Part shown: positions 43,216 to 53,702 of the stretch, in pieces
Layout of the letters: the number at the start of each line of letters is the position of its first letter
Position numbering within the stretch: the stretch's first letter is position 1
Assembly: GCA_037176705.1 (NCBI GenBank)
Contig: CM073905.1
Location: 33,078,986 to 33,142,985 of the forward strand
Direction of reading: 5' to 3'
Length of the DNA stretch: 64,000 nucleotides
DNA from: Molossus alvarezi
Taxonomy: Eukaryota; Chordata; Mammalia; Chiroptera; Molossidae
Position numbers and translations under genes: made by a program
Notes under the pieces: generated by a model
Database searches by the model: none
Seen by the model: the letters and a program-made list of their open reading frames with translations, nothing else
Told to the model about the DNA's origin: nothing

Positions 43216-43515
43216 GGAAGCAGACTCAGCGTCCCTCCGGCACGGAGCAGTTTCCTCAGAGCCCCCGTGGAAGGGAGGAGACAGATGCAGGAGTGGGCGC
43301 AGGGACAGGCTGAAGGGCGACTGCGGCTCAGAGACTTTGCTGACAGCAGGGACAGCTCTGGGACCCCTTCGTCTCAAGGTGGGCCCAGACGGCTGGGTCT
43401 TTGCACCTCTGCCATCATCGGCCATATATGTGGGCCATCCCCGGAAGAGTGCAACTGCAACCGAAAGATCCCTGAAGGGGCCGACAGCCGAAGGCTCTCA
43501 GAGCATCCGAGGCTG

Positions 43516-43815
43516 TCACAGCGTCCTCACGGCAAGTGGCAGAGCCAAGGCCTCCGCTCCGGAGCGATACGGCTCCAGCACCACCTCCCCCAGCAGGACC
43601 GCACCCCGCGCTGTCCGCAGCAGGCGGAACCGGGCAGTGCTCCCCGCTCGGTGCGTGGTCCCCAGCTCGGCCACCATTGATCTGTATTCCCATTTCCGGC
43701 TGGCGTGTGAGGCCTGGGGGTGCATTCGCTCCAGTGTCCATCCTGTTCGCTTTCTTGGAATGCTACTGAAGGGGCGCAGTGTCGGAGTGTTCCAGAATGA
43801 CCTGCCCAAGTCCAT
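43516..43815 (-). other. Open frame with coding-like composition, possible exon
   Basis: The frame has 99 codons. In its last 53 codons the GC content by codon position is about 77/57/83%, the pattern of real GC-rich exons. A candidate acceptor (TGCACCCCCAG near 43720) and donor (GCC|GTGAGG near 43529) would bound an exon. No domain or homologue is recognised, and no neighbouring exon is seen. It may be chance or an old pseudogene. Confidence 0.2.
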
Positions 43816-43929
43816 CTCCAGTTAGCTGTCCTCCTTCTCCCTGTGCAGGACCCATCGAGCAGAGTGTCATCTGTGCAGACACCTTCTGAAGCCAGCGTGA
43901 CTCCTGAAAATTCCTCAGGAAGAGACAGT

Positions 43930-44149
43930 GGTCCAGCCAGTGTGGCCCAGTGGTTGAGTGTCAACCCACGCACCAAGAGGTCTCCGGTTCGATTCCCGGT
44001 CAGGACACATGCCCAGGTTGTGGGCCCGATCCCCAGTGGGGGGCATGCACGAGACGGCCAATCGATGTTCTCTCTCATCGATGTTTCTATCTCTCTCTCC
44101 CTCTCACTTCCTCGCTCTCTAAAAATCAATAAAAGAAAAAAAAATTAAA
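43930..44149 (+). mobile_element. Ves SINE, short class
   Basis: Head GTCCAGCCAGTGTGGCCCAG, B box CCGGTTCGATTCCCGG, CATCGATGTTTCTATCTCTC, tail AAAAATCAATAAAAGAAAAA. Perfect 10-bp TSD AAGAGACAGT at 43920-43929 and 44150-44159. Confidence 0.94.
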
Positions 44150-44294
44150 AAGAGACAGTCTGGTGGCCAGTACAGTATCTCCCCAAGAGCCCCAACAGGT
44201 TGGTTTCGTGCCCCAGTGAAGTGATCAGCTTGTCAACTGCAGGGGTCAGGCTGTGTCACCACAGATGTCTTTACACTCGGGGGTGGGACTCAAA

Positions 44295-44415
44295 CTGGCG
44301 GAAGGCTCACGTGAGGGGCAACTGAGCCTCAGAGAGGTGCCTCGGCGTGTGCGGCGTCAGGATTCAAACTCGGGGCTGCCGGCCTGCGGAACCGGAGCTC
44401 TTGGGTGGGTGACCC
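44295..44415 (-). mobile_element. MIR SINE fragment
   Basis: 'GGGGCAACTGAGCCTCAGAG', 'CAGGATTCAAACTCGGGGCT' and GCGGAACCGGAGCTCTTGGG are reversed MIR 5' half. Confidence 0.75.
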
Positions 44416-45206
44416 CAGAGAACTGGCCGCGGGTCTAGGAAAGCCTGCGACAGTCTCAGGGAGGGAGATGGAAACCATGCCCCCTTCCTCACCCCGTCCC
44501 CCAGCTCTGAACCCGTCCCTGTGGGGCCTGGGAATTGGGTCAGACAAATCAAATATACAAAGCCTAGCCTTTGTTTGACTGTCTTATCTAATGTGCCTTC
44601 TCCTCCCCTGGACAGCTGGGTCCTATCAGATGAGTGGGGACTATTAGGGCATAAGCCTCTCCACACTGGCCTTTGAATCCAGGGGAGACCAGGAGAGCTT
44701 AGGACATGGGGGCGAGCTAGACCCCTGGTCCTCCATCAGAGCCAACGGGCGCTCCTTGCGGGTCCCTGCGAGACCCTCTGCCGGACTGGAACCGTGGTCT
44801 CCTCTCCGCCCTCAAATCAGGAGGAGGAGCCCAGAATATTGGCCCCCGATTTATCCTCCTCTAAGATGACACGAAGAAACCCCACCCATCTTACCAACCA
44901 AGCCTAAAGTTGGCGTTTGTTTTAGTGTTTCTACAAACTGTAGTAGAAACAGCCTTTGATGGCTGTCGTGGCTTCCCAGAATAACTGCACCTCGAAAGGG
45001 CTGACACCCTCTTGCTTAAGCCAGAGTATAACAACCCTCAGGATAACAGTCAGGAGCTGGCAGAGGTGGGCGAAGACACCTGCAGGTACATGCTGCATGT
45101 GCCCAGGAGAAGGGATGGTTCCGGGGGAATCGTTCCCCTCCCCCACTCATACTTGTGCCCAAGTAAACTCTAAGCAACGGGAGGCTTTAGCACCCGGTAT
45201 TGCAAT
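44416..45206. other. Unassigned sequence
   Basis: No repeat or gene recognised in about 790 bp; frames short and on both strands. Confidence 0.4.
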
Positions 45207-45217
45207 CATTAGTTTTT

Positions 45218-45466
45218 TGGTTTTTTTTTTTTTTTAATCCTCGCCCAAGGATATTTTTTCATTTATCTTTAGATAGAGTGGGAGGGAGAGAAAGAGAGAA
45301 AGAAACATCGATGTGAGAGGGACACATCGATTGGTTGCCTCCTGCAGGACCCCAACCAGGGCCGGGGACGAACCGCAACCGAGGTACGTGCCCTTGATAG
45401 GAATCGAACCCAAGACTCATTGGTCTACGGGCTGACACTCTACCGCTGAGCCAGACCAGCCAGGGC
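45218..45466 (-). mobile_element. Ves SINE, long class
   Basis: 'ATCCTCGCCCAAGGATATTT', TTATCTTTAGATAGAGTGG, head ending ACCAGCCAGGGC. More diverged than other long copies; flanks CATTAGTTTTT and CGTTAGTCTATTTT are a worn TSD. Confidence 0.92.
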
Positions 45467-45559
45467 TCGTTAGTCTATTTTAAAAGCCGTCTTTCTTGTA
45501 TCATCCAACCGCTTGGACTCTTTTCCTGGTCATCCACGTTATGGAAAAACATGGATTGT

Positions 45560-45740
45560 GCTTTCAAAAATCTTATTTCTGACATCATACGTACTCCATG
45601 GGGAAATACTGGGAAAAAGCAGAAAGAAATAAAAAAAGGAAAGCAATCACCAATTGTCTCATAATCCCTAGACTAGTGCCCTGGGGGAGGGGTAGACACT
45701 GTCCCCTTTTCCCACGTCCGATGTTCTTTTTCACGGGAAG
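45560..45740 (-). mobile_element. Possible old L1 fragment
   Basis: AGAAAGAAATAAAAAAAGGA, 'ATCACCAATTGTCTCATAAT', CCCTAGACTAGTGCCC resembles the antisense L1M/HAL1 stretch also seen at 1780-1830. Confidence 0.4.
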
Positions 45741-46300
45741 ACACTCTCTCCATCGATCTGCCCGCTGCTGCATCCATGACGCCACACGCACACGCTCCCA
45801 CGCCCACCCGTGTTCTCCTGCACGGTCTCTGGATGAGCCGCCCGGGCCGTCATTGGGAGGGTGTGTTGTCCTCATCAGTCCTCTCTTGTTGATCATCTCC
45901 ACTGTGTCCAGCCCCGATCAATAAGGTCATGTGATCTCTGCCCATATCCCCAGGGTTGTCCAAGGCGGGGTCCTGCCCCCTCCTTGACTGGGCCGGCCTA
46001 CCTGGCTCCTGCGTCAGTCCGGCCCTCTGTGCTGGGCACCAGCTCAGTGAGTGCGGGCTGACACTACCCTCTTCCTTTCCCGGAAAGCCCGGGGCGTTTC
46101 CGCCTTCTCCAGCTGCCTTCCTGCCTCTCCTGTCTCCTCCCTGTCTTCTTTGGCCTCCTCTCCCTCTCCCTCCACCTTTTTGTCACTTCTCTTGTGCCTT
46201 CCGTCTGCAGGGGGACGTGCGTGTCCAGAGCGGTGCAGGGACAGGCCGGGACTTGGCCCTGCAGTCACTGATTGTGGGCGTCTGAGGGCCGCCTAGACGG
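45741..46300. other. Unassigned; long pyrimidine tract
   Basis: 46107-46208 is mostly C/T and ends in CTTCCGTCTGCAG before GGGGACGTGC, resembling a 3' splice site. The 25-codon open stretch after it has no recognisable protein. Confidence 0.4.
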
Positions 46301-46465
46301 CAGGGTTCCCAAACTTCCAGGCGGCAGACCCGCCCAAGCAGCCCGCTAAACCCCAGGCGCGCCCACAGCCGGATGGCTGAGTCAGCAGGTCTGAAGAGGG
46401 CCCGGGAATGTGCATTTCCAGCCAGTTTCCCGGGCGCTCCCGGCTGACCACGAGGAGCGGGGGGC
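46301..46465 (+). mobile_element. MER5A (hAT-Charlie MITE)
   Basis: CAGGGTTCCCAAACTTCC start, 'GCTGAGTCAGCAGGTCTGAA', GAGGGCCCGGGAATGTGCAT and 'TTTCCAGCCAGTTTCCCGGG' are sense MER5A, near full length. Confidence 0.75.
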
Positions 46466-46970
46466 AGGAGCGCGGGGCAGGCCCTAAGCTCTCAGCTCTA
46501 CAACCCCTCAGTAGCTTGCCCTAGGCACTGGTCCAACCTCTTCTTCTGCGCACAGGTGATGGGGACAGCGCCCCCCTCAGGATGATCGTGAAGACACCAT
46601 CTGAAAGTGCACTTAATGTCTGTCTTGCTCTGACAAACATCACACGAGCGCACTTAAAAGTGGAAGCTAGTGAGTGTAATAAACTGATGAACAGGACAGG
46701 TCCGGAGGCAGGGAACAGACTGACAGATCTCAGGGCCGGGTGGAGTGGGGGGTGATGGGAAGAGATGAACCAAAGAGCTTACAGAAGACATGCACAACCA
46801 ATGACCAGCGGGCAGAGACAATGGTGTGGGCAGGCCCGGGGTGGGGCAGGGCTGGGAGCAGCGGGCACAGGGGGGAAATCGGGGGACGGCAGTGATACTG
46901 CCAACAGGAAAAAACACAGAGAGAAACTGCCTTTAGCACAGCGCCTGGCCTGTGGACGGAGCTCACTGCG
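46466..46970. other. Unassigned sequence
   Basis: No recognisable repeat or gene; GC-rich with a purine-rich 46690-46900. Confidence 0.4.
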
Positions 46971-46974
46971 TGCC

Positions 46975-47095
46975 GTGCACCCCAGTCTGCTCGGGCTGCC
47001 ACAACAACACCCCACACACTGGGAGGCTCGCAAACAACAAACGCTTCCCACTGTTCCGGAGGCTGACGTCCACGATCATGGGTGGGGCCAGCCCA
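46975..47095 (-). mobile_element. MaLR (MST/MLT1) LTR 3' fragment
   Basis: 'CTGCTCGGGCTGCCACAACA', 'CCCCACACACTGGGAGGCTC', GCAAACAACAAACGC and 'GTTCCGGAGGCTGACGTCCA' are the reverse of the MaLR LTR 3' end. Confidence 0.72.
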
Positions 47096-47685
47096 CTTCC
47101 CAGACTTCAGGGCGAGCCTGGCCTTCAGCCAGGAACCCCGGGATTTTCAGAGATGGAATGAGAACAGCATAGAAAAACTGGTGGGAAAGGGGGTTCAGTG
47201 GACCCCGATGCCAGGGAGGTGGCCCCAGCCTGGCGGGCTTCATCTCTGGGGGCCAGTGCTCCTTCCTCCATGCAGACAGCAGCACTGAGCACGGGGAGAG
47301 AGGTTGAAAGTATAGAGATAAATGCTAATCTCCAGTGTAAACATTTCTCGGGGCTGGACACTCTCTGAATGTGCCATAATCCCCCACCGGGGAGGGGACG
47401 AGATAGCTCGGGAGGCCAGGGCTGGGGTGGGGAAGAGCAAGGGAGATTGGGTAGAGATGGGAAGAGACAAGGGCCAAAGAAACCCATCATTTATGTGCCT
47501 GACAACCCTGGGAGCAGCCCGATTAGAGAACAGGCAATCCTAAGGGGACCAGGGGTCCGAGAGAAGGTCCGATCGTGGTGAGGCACATGGGGGCAGCAGG
47601 GACCCACCCCTTCCTATGGTGCAGGGAGGCCCAGTCTCTGTTCTGTTCAAGGGTGACGTGCAATCCATAAACTGATTGGTAACTT
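47096..47685. other. Unassigned sequence
   Basis: Probably partly the eroded remainder of the MaLR LTR; nothing recognisable. Confidence 0.35.
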
Positions 47686-47689
47686 GAGC

Positions 47690-47800
47690 AAGGGACCTTG
47701 AGCATGACCTTGGCCAGTTACGTCCCACTCTGAGCCTTAGTTTTCCTATCTTTACGGTGGGGTAGTAGTCCGTCCTCTTCCTATCCTAGTAGATGTGATG
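47690..47800 (+). mobile_element. MIR SINE fragment
   Basis: 'GAGCATGACCTTGGCCAGTT', ACGTCCCACTCTGAGCC, 'TTAGTTTTCCTATCTTTACG' are sense MIR core. Confidence 0.7.
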
Positions 47801-47929
47801 CTCTCAGCCTCCACGCATCCTGAGGAAATCAGGCAAAACGAGAAGAGCAGGACCTTCCTTGAAAGAGATGAATTTCTCAAAGACCAGCAGAGAGGAGACG
47901 GAGGAAGAGGGGAAGGAAGTTGTGGGCAA

Positions 47930-48145
47930 AACAGTGTGGTACGAAGAGCGCAGCTAGACTCTTGCAGGCTTGGGTTCAGACCTCAGCTCCTCTGTTTGCT
48001 AGCTGGGGGACTTTGGGCAAGTCCCTTGCCCCGTCTGAGCCTCGGTTTCCTCCCTGGAACAGGAACATAAAGACAGTGGCTGCCTCACAGAGTTGGGGTG
48101 AGAACGAAATGCAATCATGCCCGTACAAGGCTGAGCGTGGCGGTT
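47930..48145 (+). mobile_element. MIR SINE, near full length
   Basis: 'TTGCAGGCTTGGGTTCAGAC', GACTTTGGGCAAGTCCCTTG, 'CTGAGCCTCGGTTTCCTCCC' and 'CTCACAGAGTTGGGGTGAGA' give the MIR order. Confidence 0.9.
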
Positions 48146-48169
48146 AACCTAACTTCTCGGGAAACACTG

Positions 48170-48790
48170 GGTGTTCTGTCTACCCCAGGTGTAGTGAGAC
48201 TACCTCGGCCCATGGTGGACGGTGCTTCCCAAGGATGCCCGCAATGACATCGCTTGCCCCTCGTGCTCTTAGGTAACGCTACCTTGCCAGTCACCCTCCG
48301 AGACGGGGCAGCGTATTCCCTCCCCTCTGAATCTGGACGCCTCAGTGACCCACTGGTGACTTGTGGAAACTGATGGAAGGGGTGCTGCATGGTTCCTGAG
48401 GCGCAGTCCCAGGTCATGTAGCTCCTACCTCGTTGTCTTGGAGTGCTTCTTCCCCAGGTGTTCCTGCGTGGGACCCAGCCGCCATGCCAGGAGGGGCCAA
48501 GCTCCACGCAGCGGCCACGTGTGGGTGTTCTGGTGGAACACCAGAGCCTAGCCTTCCAGGCAGCCCTGCCCAGGCGCGAGATACCTTCCAGATGATTCCA
48601 GCTGTTCAAGTCGCTGCTAGCCATTTGTCTTTTAAGCCGGAGCTCAAGATACTGTGGAACAGAGATAAGTCACCTCACGGTGCCGTGTCTGAATCCCTGG
48701 CCCCCGGAATCTGTGAACCTACTAAAACGATTTTTGAGCTACACCATTCGTGTTGGGGTGATTGGTTACGTGGTCATGGGTACCTGGGAC
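48170..48790 (+). mobile_element. MaLR LTR, diverged
   Basis: 'TTCCAGATGATTCCAGCTGT', GGAACAGAGATAAGTCACC, 'CCTGGCCCCCGGAATCTGTG' match MaLR 3' motifs. Its 5' boundary is uncertain. Confidence 0.5.
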
Positions 48791-49195
48791 GTGGGCTGAT
48801 GAGGTTCAGGTCCCTTGTAGCACAAGCTGGTCAAGGACTTCTGATCCCTTTCGTTGCCTCGTTGAAATTCCAGAATCACGAAACCCCATGCTTACCCCAA
48901 AGTGTGTTGGGGGAATCGGGCTCGCAACCCCCCTGATCATATGGTAGGGGTCCTGCCAAGGGGCTGGGCCTTTGGGGGATTTGCCTGGCAGGATCCGTCT
49001 CCTTTCCCTCCCGCTGTCACACTAGTGTCCTTATGCTCATCTAGGTGCCGCAGTAACACTGGCAAGAAACACAACAAACAACACAAATTACAACGCTGGG
49101 TGGATAAGACCGTCTTCGAACAACAGGTTCCAAAGGATGCCACCTCAGCACGAAGTTTCATCCAATAGTTTTCAAAACAGAGTATTCAAACTGAC
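48791..49195. other. Unassigned sequence
   Basis: No feature recognised. Confidence 0.35.
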
Positions 49196-49199
49196 AAAT

Positions 49200-49740
49200 G
49201 ACAACAGTGGCAACTGTCATTATTCAGTTAGAATTTTCTATCGCAAGGGACAGAAAACCGCCCTGGCCAGTTTGGCTCAGCGGTTGGAGCGTCGGCCTGC
49301 GGCACAGAGGGACAGAAAACCTCAACCTGACTTAAGCCCCAAGGGCGATTCGTTGGCTGAAGTAACTGAAGAATGCGGTGGATGGAGAAGCGCTTGAACC
49401 AGGGACTGGAGGGGCCTCTTTGTCACTCTCCCCGGCCATGTTCAGTCTCCCTCACTCAGCTTTCCCTAAGCAGTAGCTGATGGCAACTCCAGGCTTAGCC
49501 CGCAATACATTGCGAGACATGCTTTGCCATCGGAAGACCCAGCAGAAGTCTAGAGTGCATCCCCTTGGCTCCAATAGGGTCACATGGCATCTGCAAATCA
49601 ATCCGTAAGGCAGAAGGGGCTGTGATTGGTCACCCTGAGTCACATGCTAATTTCCGGGGCTGGGGTGGAGTCAACAGCAGCTAGATTACTGGACTGAGAG
49701 TGGGAAGAAGGACGGTTCCTCAGAGCAAAGTCACAGAGTG
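49200..49740 (+). mobile_element. Ancient interspersed repeat, unnamed, host of a SINE head
   Basis: 'CAGTTAGAATTTTCTATCGC', AAGGGACAGAAAACC, then after the SINE fragment 'CTCAACCTGACTTAAGCCCC', 'TCACATGCTAATTTCCGGGG' and 'CTGAGAGTGGGAAGAAGGAC'. I recognise it as a common old mammalian repeat but cannot give the class. In its ancestral form GGGACAGAAAACC occurs once. Confidence 0.5.
49260..49308 (+). mobile_element. Tailless Ves SINE head (about 49 bp) with TSDs
   Basis: GCCCTGGCCAGTTTGGCTCA continues to GCGTCGGCCTGCGGCACAGA, then stops before the B box. No 3' region or A tail is present. A perfect 13-bp duplication GGGACAGAAAACC flanks it (49247-49259 and 49309-49321), so it was inserted as a fragment rather than cut down later. 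Confidence 0.85.
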
Positions 49741-49761
49741 TTATTAGGAAAAGGAGAGTAC

Positions 49762-49987
49762 AGTCCGGCCGGTGTGGCTCAGTGGTTGAGCATCGACCCA
49801 GGCACCAAGAGGTCGCCAGTTCGATTCCCGGTCAGGGCACATGCCCAGCTTGTGGGCCTGATCCCCAGTGGGGGGCTTGCTGAAGGCGGCCAATCGATGT
49901 TCTCTCTCATCGATGTTTCTGTCTCTCTCTGTCTCTCCTTTCCCCTCTCTCTAAAACCAATAAAGAAAACAAATTTTTTGGAAAAGA
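49762..49987 (+). mobile_element. Ves SINE, short class
   Basis: CCGGCCGGTGTGGCTCAGTG head, CAGTTCGATTCCCGG B box, 'CATCGATGTTTCTGTCTCTC', AAACCAATAAAG tail. TSD AAAAGGAGAGTAC at 49749-49761 and AAAAGCAGAGTAC at 49988-50000, one change. Confidence 0.94.
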
Positions 49988-50019
49988 AAAAGCAGAGTAC
50001 GGCTGACACAGTGGACCGT

Positions 50020-50205
50020 GGCAACCACTTACCAAGTGCCCGGATCGAGCCAGGAACTTTCCCGTGTTGTTGTTACGTGTCGCGTCATGATCAGCCCTAT
50101 TCTGCAGATGAAGAGTCTGAGACCCAAAGAGGTCAAGCCATTTGCCTGGGGTCCCTCAGGGAGAGAACTGGGATCTAACAATGGTTTCCCAACTGCCAAG
50201 TTCAT
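50020..50205 (-). mobile_element. MIR SINE
   Basis: 'GCCCTATTCTGCAGATGAAG', AGTCTGAGACCCAAAGAGGT, 'CATTTGCCTGGGGTCCCTCA' and GAGAACTGGGATCTAAC are reversed MIR. Confidence 0.85.
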
Positions 50206-52910
50206 GCCTTGGCCCCCTACGCCGGAAAGTCCCCCGCTCCTTGTGTGCGTCAGGGAAAAACACAAACAAAAACCCCAAATGTAACGAACGACCTTCTCGT
50301 ATACTGCACACACTCAGGGGGGTTATGCTCGATCCCTGCCGTCCAACCCCCAGCCGGCCCTTTCTCCGCCTCTCCAGGAGCATCTGGTCCCCACGAGAGT
50401 GGGAATGAGGTCATTCATTGCAGGATCAGCCCTGAGTTTCACAAGGGGCCTCCAGGTTCCGTGATTATCAACCTTTGTAATGGCATTCCATCTCTTCCCC
50501 CACCCACTCCCCATCCCGCATCTGATGATGATATTAACGATGATTTTCATATATTTTATTAAACCTACTTGAATTTAGTTTTTAAAAATATAAGGAGCTA
50601 GTGGGGAAGTTAGGTTCTAAAGTCCATGAGAAAGGCAAGAACCGTGCATAGCCCAGACTTTCCTTTATGTAGCATTGTCTCCCAGGTAGACCAGCTGGCT
50701 ATCGCTTCATTGGCTGTGGGCAGATGCTATGGCTGGGTGGGGGCCCTGCTGTACCAAATACTATCAGCTTAATCTCTAGCATCATACTCAGCACCCGGGA
50801 ACCAAGAAGAACCCAGGAGACCCCATTCCCATCTGGCCTTTTACTACGCCCACTTTGGGGCAAGTGCTCATTAAGTCAAATGGTGGGTAGATGGTGAAAC
50901 TGAGGCTTGACTAAGTCGTCCCCACTACTGAGACTCTTTTCTTCTCTCTGGCTCTGTTGGAAGGGTATCATACACACGACCGTAGGACACCACTCCACTG
51001 TCTCAGATCTTTCAAATTATGATATTTGAATTCCTCCCAATGCCAGGAATGTGCCACGTGCCCGGGGCTCCTCTTGAGCCAAGAGCTCCTGATGCAGTGA
51101 GCACCTGGCGGGCATTTCAGCTGTGACACCCCTGGTGAGAAGGGGTCGGAAGGCCCAGGCTGCGGCCGCTTCGCCCGGTGTCCTGCAGCATCCCAGGCCC
51201 CGGCTGGCGAGTGCCCACGGCTGGTCCTCTCCTCGGGCTTGTCCTTACCATGGACAGGGAGCCTGGGAGGGAAGGCATGAGCCCACCTCCCACCGCTCGC
51301 CTTCTGGGGCCGGCTGACTTGCTGGCCATTAACCAGCAAAGCCACAGCATCCATAAAATTAATTTCCTTCCTAATATATACAAGACTTTCTCTAGGAGAA
51401 GTAGGGCCTATTGGATCAAAGCATGTAAGTGGTGTGCTTACGCTATCAGTTTCAGCCCCTTAATGCCCTCCTGTCAAAACAAAATCCTCAAGAAAGGCTT
51501 TGAGGGGAATCACATGGGCATAATGGCTTTCCAAAAGAGAGCCCTAAGTACTTGGTAACATATACAGAGCCGACTATTAGATCGGCTGGTGTAATTGTCC
51601 TTATATTTTAATGTAAACACGCGGATATTAGGCGGGCGCTTCATCCCTCGGCAGACACGGAGGGGCAGGGCGCGGGGGGAGGAGGAAGAGGAGATGGCTT
51701 TAGTGGGAACATCAGTGGGGAGGAGGCTGTCCGGGCGGAGCCGTGGGGGAGGTCAGGGGGCGTGGGAGGGGAGAGGATTCCGAGGAGGGTGGCAGGGGCA
51801 AGTTGAGGAGACCTATCTGGCTTTTATTAATAGCACAAATGCCTCGTTCCTGGGTGGCGCTTTGAACGTTTGTTTTCCCCAGGGACTGTCCCCATCTAGG
51901 TTTTGCTTTGCCCTTGAGGCAACCACTGCAAGGTGGACCGGCAAGGGGAGGACTCATGTCATAGATGGGGAAACTGAGGTTCAGAGAAGGGTTTTATAAC
52001 CTGGCAGGAAATAGATGCACACCCAGGAGGGGTACCACAAACGAGGGGGGTGTTTACAAAAGCGAGGGCTGGGTTAAGAGAACTTACAAGGACGGTGGAG
52101 GACCCCGAGGCTAGCAAGGATGGACGTCATAGCCACCTTCAGACTCGGTGTGGCAGGTGACACCGAGGTCTCCGCGCTGCCTGGAAGAAGCGCAGCCTTT
52201 GGCAGGAACCAGCCACTGACAAACCCACGTAGGGCTGGCACAGAGGGTTCCAGAGGAATAGTGTCTCGGTCTCTCTCCTGTCACCCTCTCTTACTGGCCT
52301 CCCTTGGCAAGTCCAACACAAAGCCAGAGGACGAAGGAGCCTGGGCTGCGGCAGAGCCTCTCGAACGCACAGACAGCAGAGAAAGGCAGATGGAAATGAG
52401 GGGTGCCCAGCTGAGGTTCAGAGGCACAATTGGGAGGTACCCTCCGGCTTCCTGCGACCCAGCCTGGTTCTTCCCAACGCGTCAGTGACAGCTACTAGTG
52501 GAGGAATGAGCCCATCTTTCTCAAGGGCCAGCCTCGGAGGGCTGGGGACAGGCTAGATCGCAGTTGCCTGACACCCCGTGGGACAGATCGCAGGATTTGG
52601 AAGGGTCCGGGCGTTTCAGACTTTGGCTTCGTTTTACAAATCTGCCGGTGCGCGCCCAGGTCTCTCTGCGGGGAGAGAGCATAGTTTCGCCAAGTGAATA
52701 CAGATAAGAGGCTGGGGCCCGAAGTCTGGGTAATAATAGAATTGACAGCTGACGATTCATCGGGGCTCTTCACCGCCGGTCGATAGCAAGTTGTCCAGCC
52801 CTGTGCCCTGACGAACCGTCCCCTCACCCACAGGGCTGCCTGCTGAAGACACATTTCTGGAGCCCTTTACCTCGCTTGTTAGCAGTGGTTGCCATTCATG
52901 GGGCCTGGGT
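50206..52910. other. Mostly unassigned, 2.7 kb; possible conserved element
   Basis: A short reversed MIR core lies at 51945-52015 (GATGGGGAAACTGAGGTTC). 51340-51640 is repeat-free, AT-balanced sequence with the texture of conserved non-coding DNA ('TTCCTTCCTAATATATACAA', 'TGTCCTTATATTTTAATGTA'). No gene recognised. Confidence 0.4.
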
Positions 52911-52914
52911 TTGC

Positions 52915-53375
52915 CACATGGCATGTCAGACGGCCCCTTGCGTTAGCACATTTCATCTTTACATCCTCACAACCACCCCTGGAGCCGCAGTAGCATCTGA
53001 ATTTTGCAGGCAGAGACTGAGGCTCAGCTCAGCAGCCTAGAGAAGCAGTGTGGGGCAGTGGTTCGAACAGCAAGAGACGCCTATGGCCCGGGTTCAAATC
53101 CCAGCCCGCCACTTTCCAGCTGAGCAGCTTGGACAAGTCACATGGCCCCTCTGTGCCTCAGTTTCCCCATCCGTAAACAGGCCATGGTAACGGTGTCTAC
53201 CTCATAGGTTCTTGCGAAGATCAAATCAAGGGCTTTGCAGGGTGCCTGACCTCTGCAGCAATGCTGAGTGGTAGCGTAGAGCACGTTCTCTTGTTGAACT
53301 AAGCAAGTTGCCCAAGGTCACAGGGAAAGAAAGTGCTGGCGTTCAGTTCTGCATCCCAGGGGGTCTGGGGCAGGG
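52915..53375 (-). mobile_element. MIR SINE split by another MIR
   Basis: The 3' half lies left ('ATCTTTACATCCTCACAACC', GCAGAGACTGAGGCTCAG); the 5' half resumes at 53290 ('TTGCCCAAGGTCACAGGGAA'). The break contains a sense MIR. Confidence 0.7.
53044..53275 (+). mobile_element. MIR SINE, full length, nested in a MIR
   Basis: 'GCAGTGTGGGGCAGTGGTTC', CCGGGTTCAAATCCCAGCCC, 'CTGTGCCTCAGTTTCCCCAT' and 'CTACCTCATAGGTTCTTGCG' cover the whole consensus. Confidence 0.92.
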
Positions 53376-53473
53376 CTGTGCTGCAGGTTTGTATCAATTT
53401 GCAATAGCCCACTGTTAAGTGTTTAGGACTTTAGTAAGCCAGTTAAATGCAGCCATTGTTAAAAATTAAATTA

Positions 53474-53690
53474 TAGCCCGGCCGGTGTGGCTCAGTGGAT
53501 TGAGCGTCCTCCCATGGACTAAGAGGTCCCGGTTTAATTCACCGTCAGGGCACATGTCCAGGTTGGAGGCTTGATCCCCAGTAGGGGGCGTGCAGGAGGC
53601 AGCAATCGATGTTTCTCTCTTACATCGATGTTTCTATCTCTCTCTCCTTTCCTCTCTAAAAAAAAAAAAAAACAATAAAAAGTATTTAAA
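53474..53690 (+). mobile_element. Ves SINE, short class (GATTGAGCG subtype)
   Basis: GCCCGGCCGGTGTGGCTCAG then TGGATTGAGCGTCCTCCCAT. B box is altered (GGTTTAATTCACC). TSD AAAATTAAATTA at 53462-53473 and 53691-53702. The copy at 57938 shares the CATGGAC... subtype. Confidence 0.94.
53578..53592 (+). promoter_or_regulatory. CTCF-like motif within a Ves SINE
   Basis: CCAGTAGGGGGCGTG, identical to the copy at 28972. Fits the CTCF core at 14 of 15 positions. Confidence 0.35.
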
Positions 53691-53702
53691 AAAATTAAAT
53701 TA

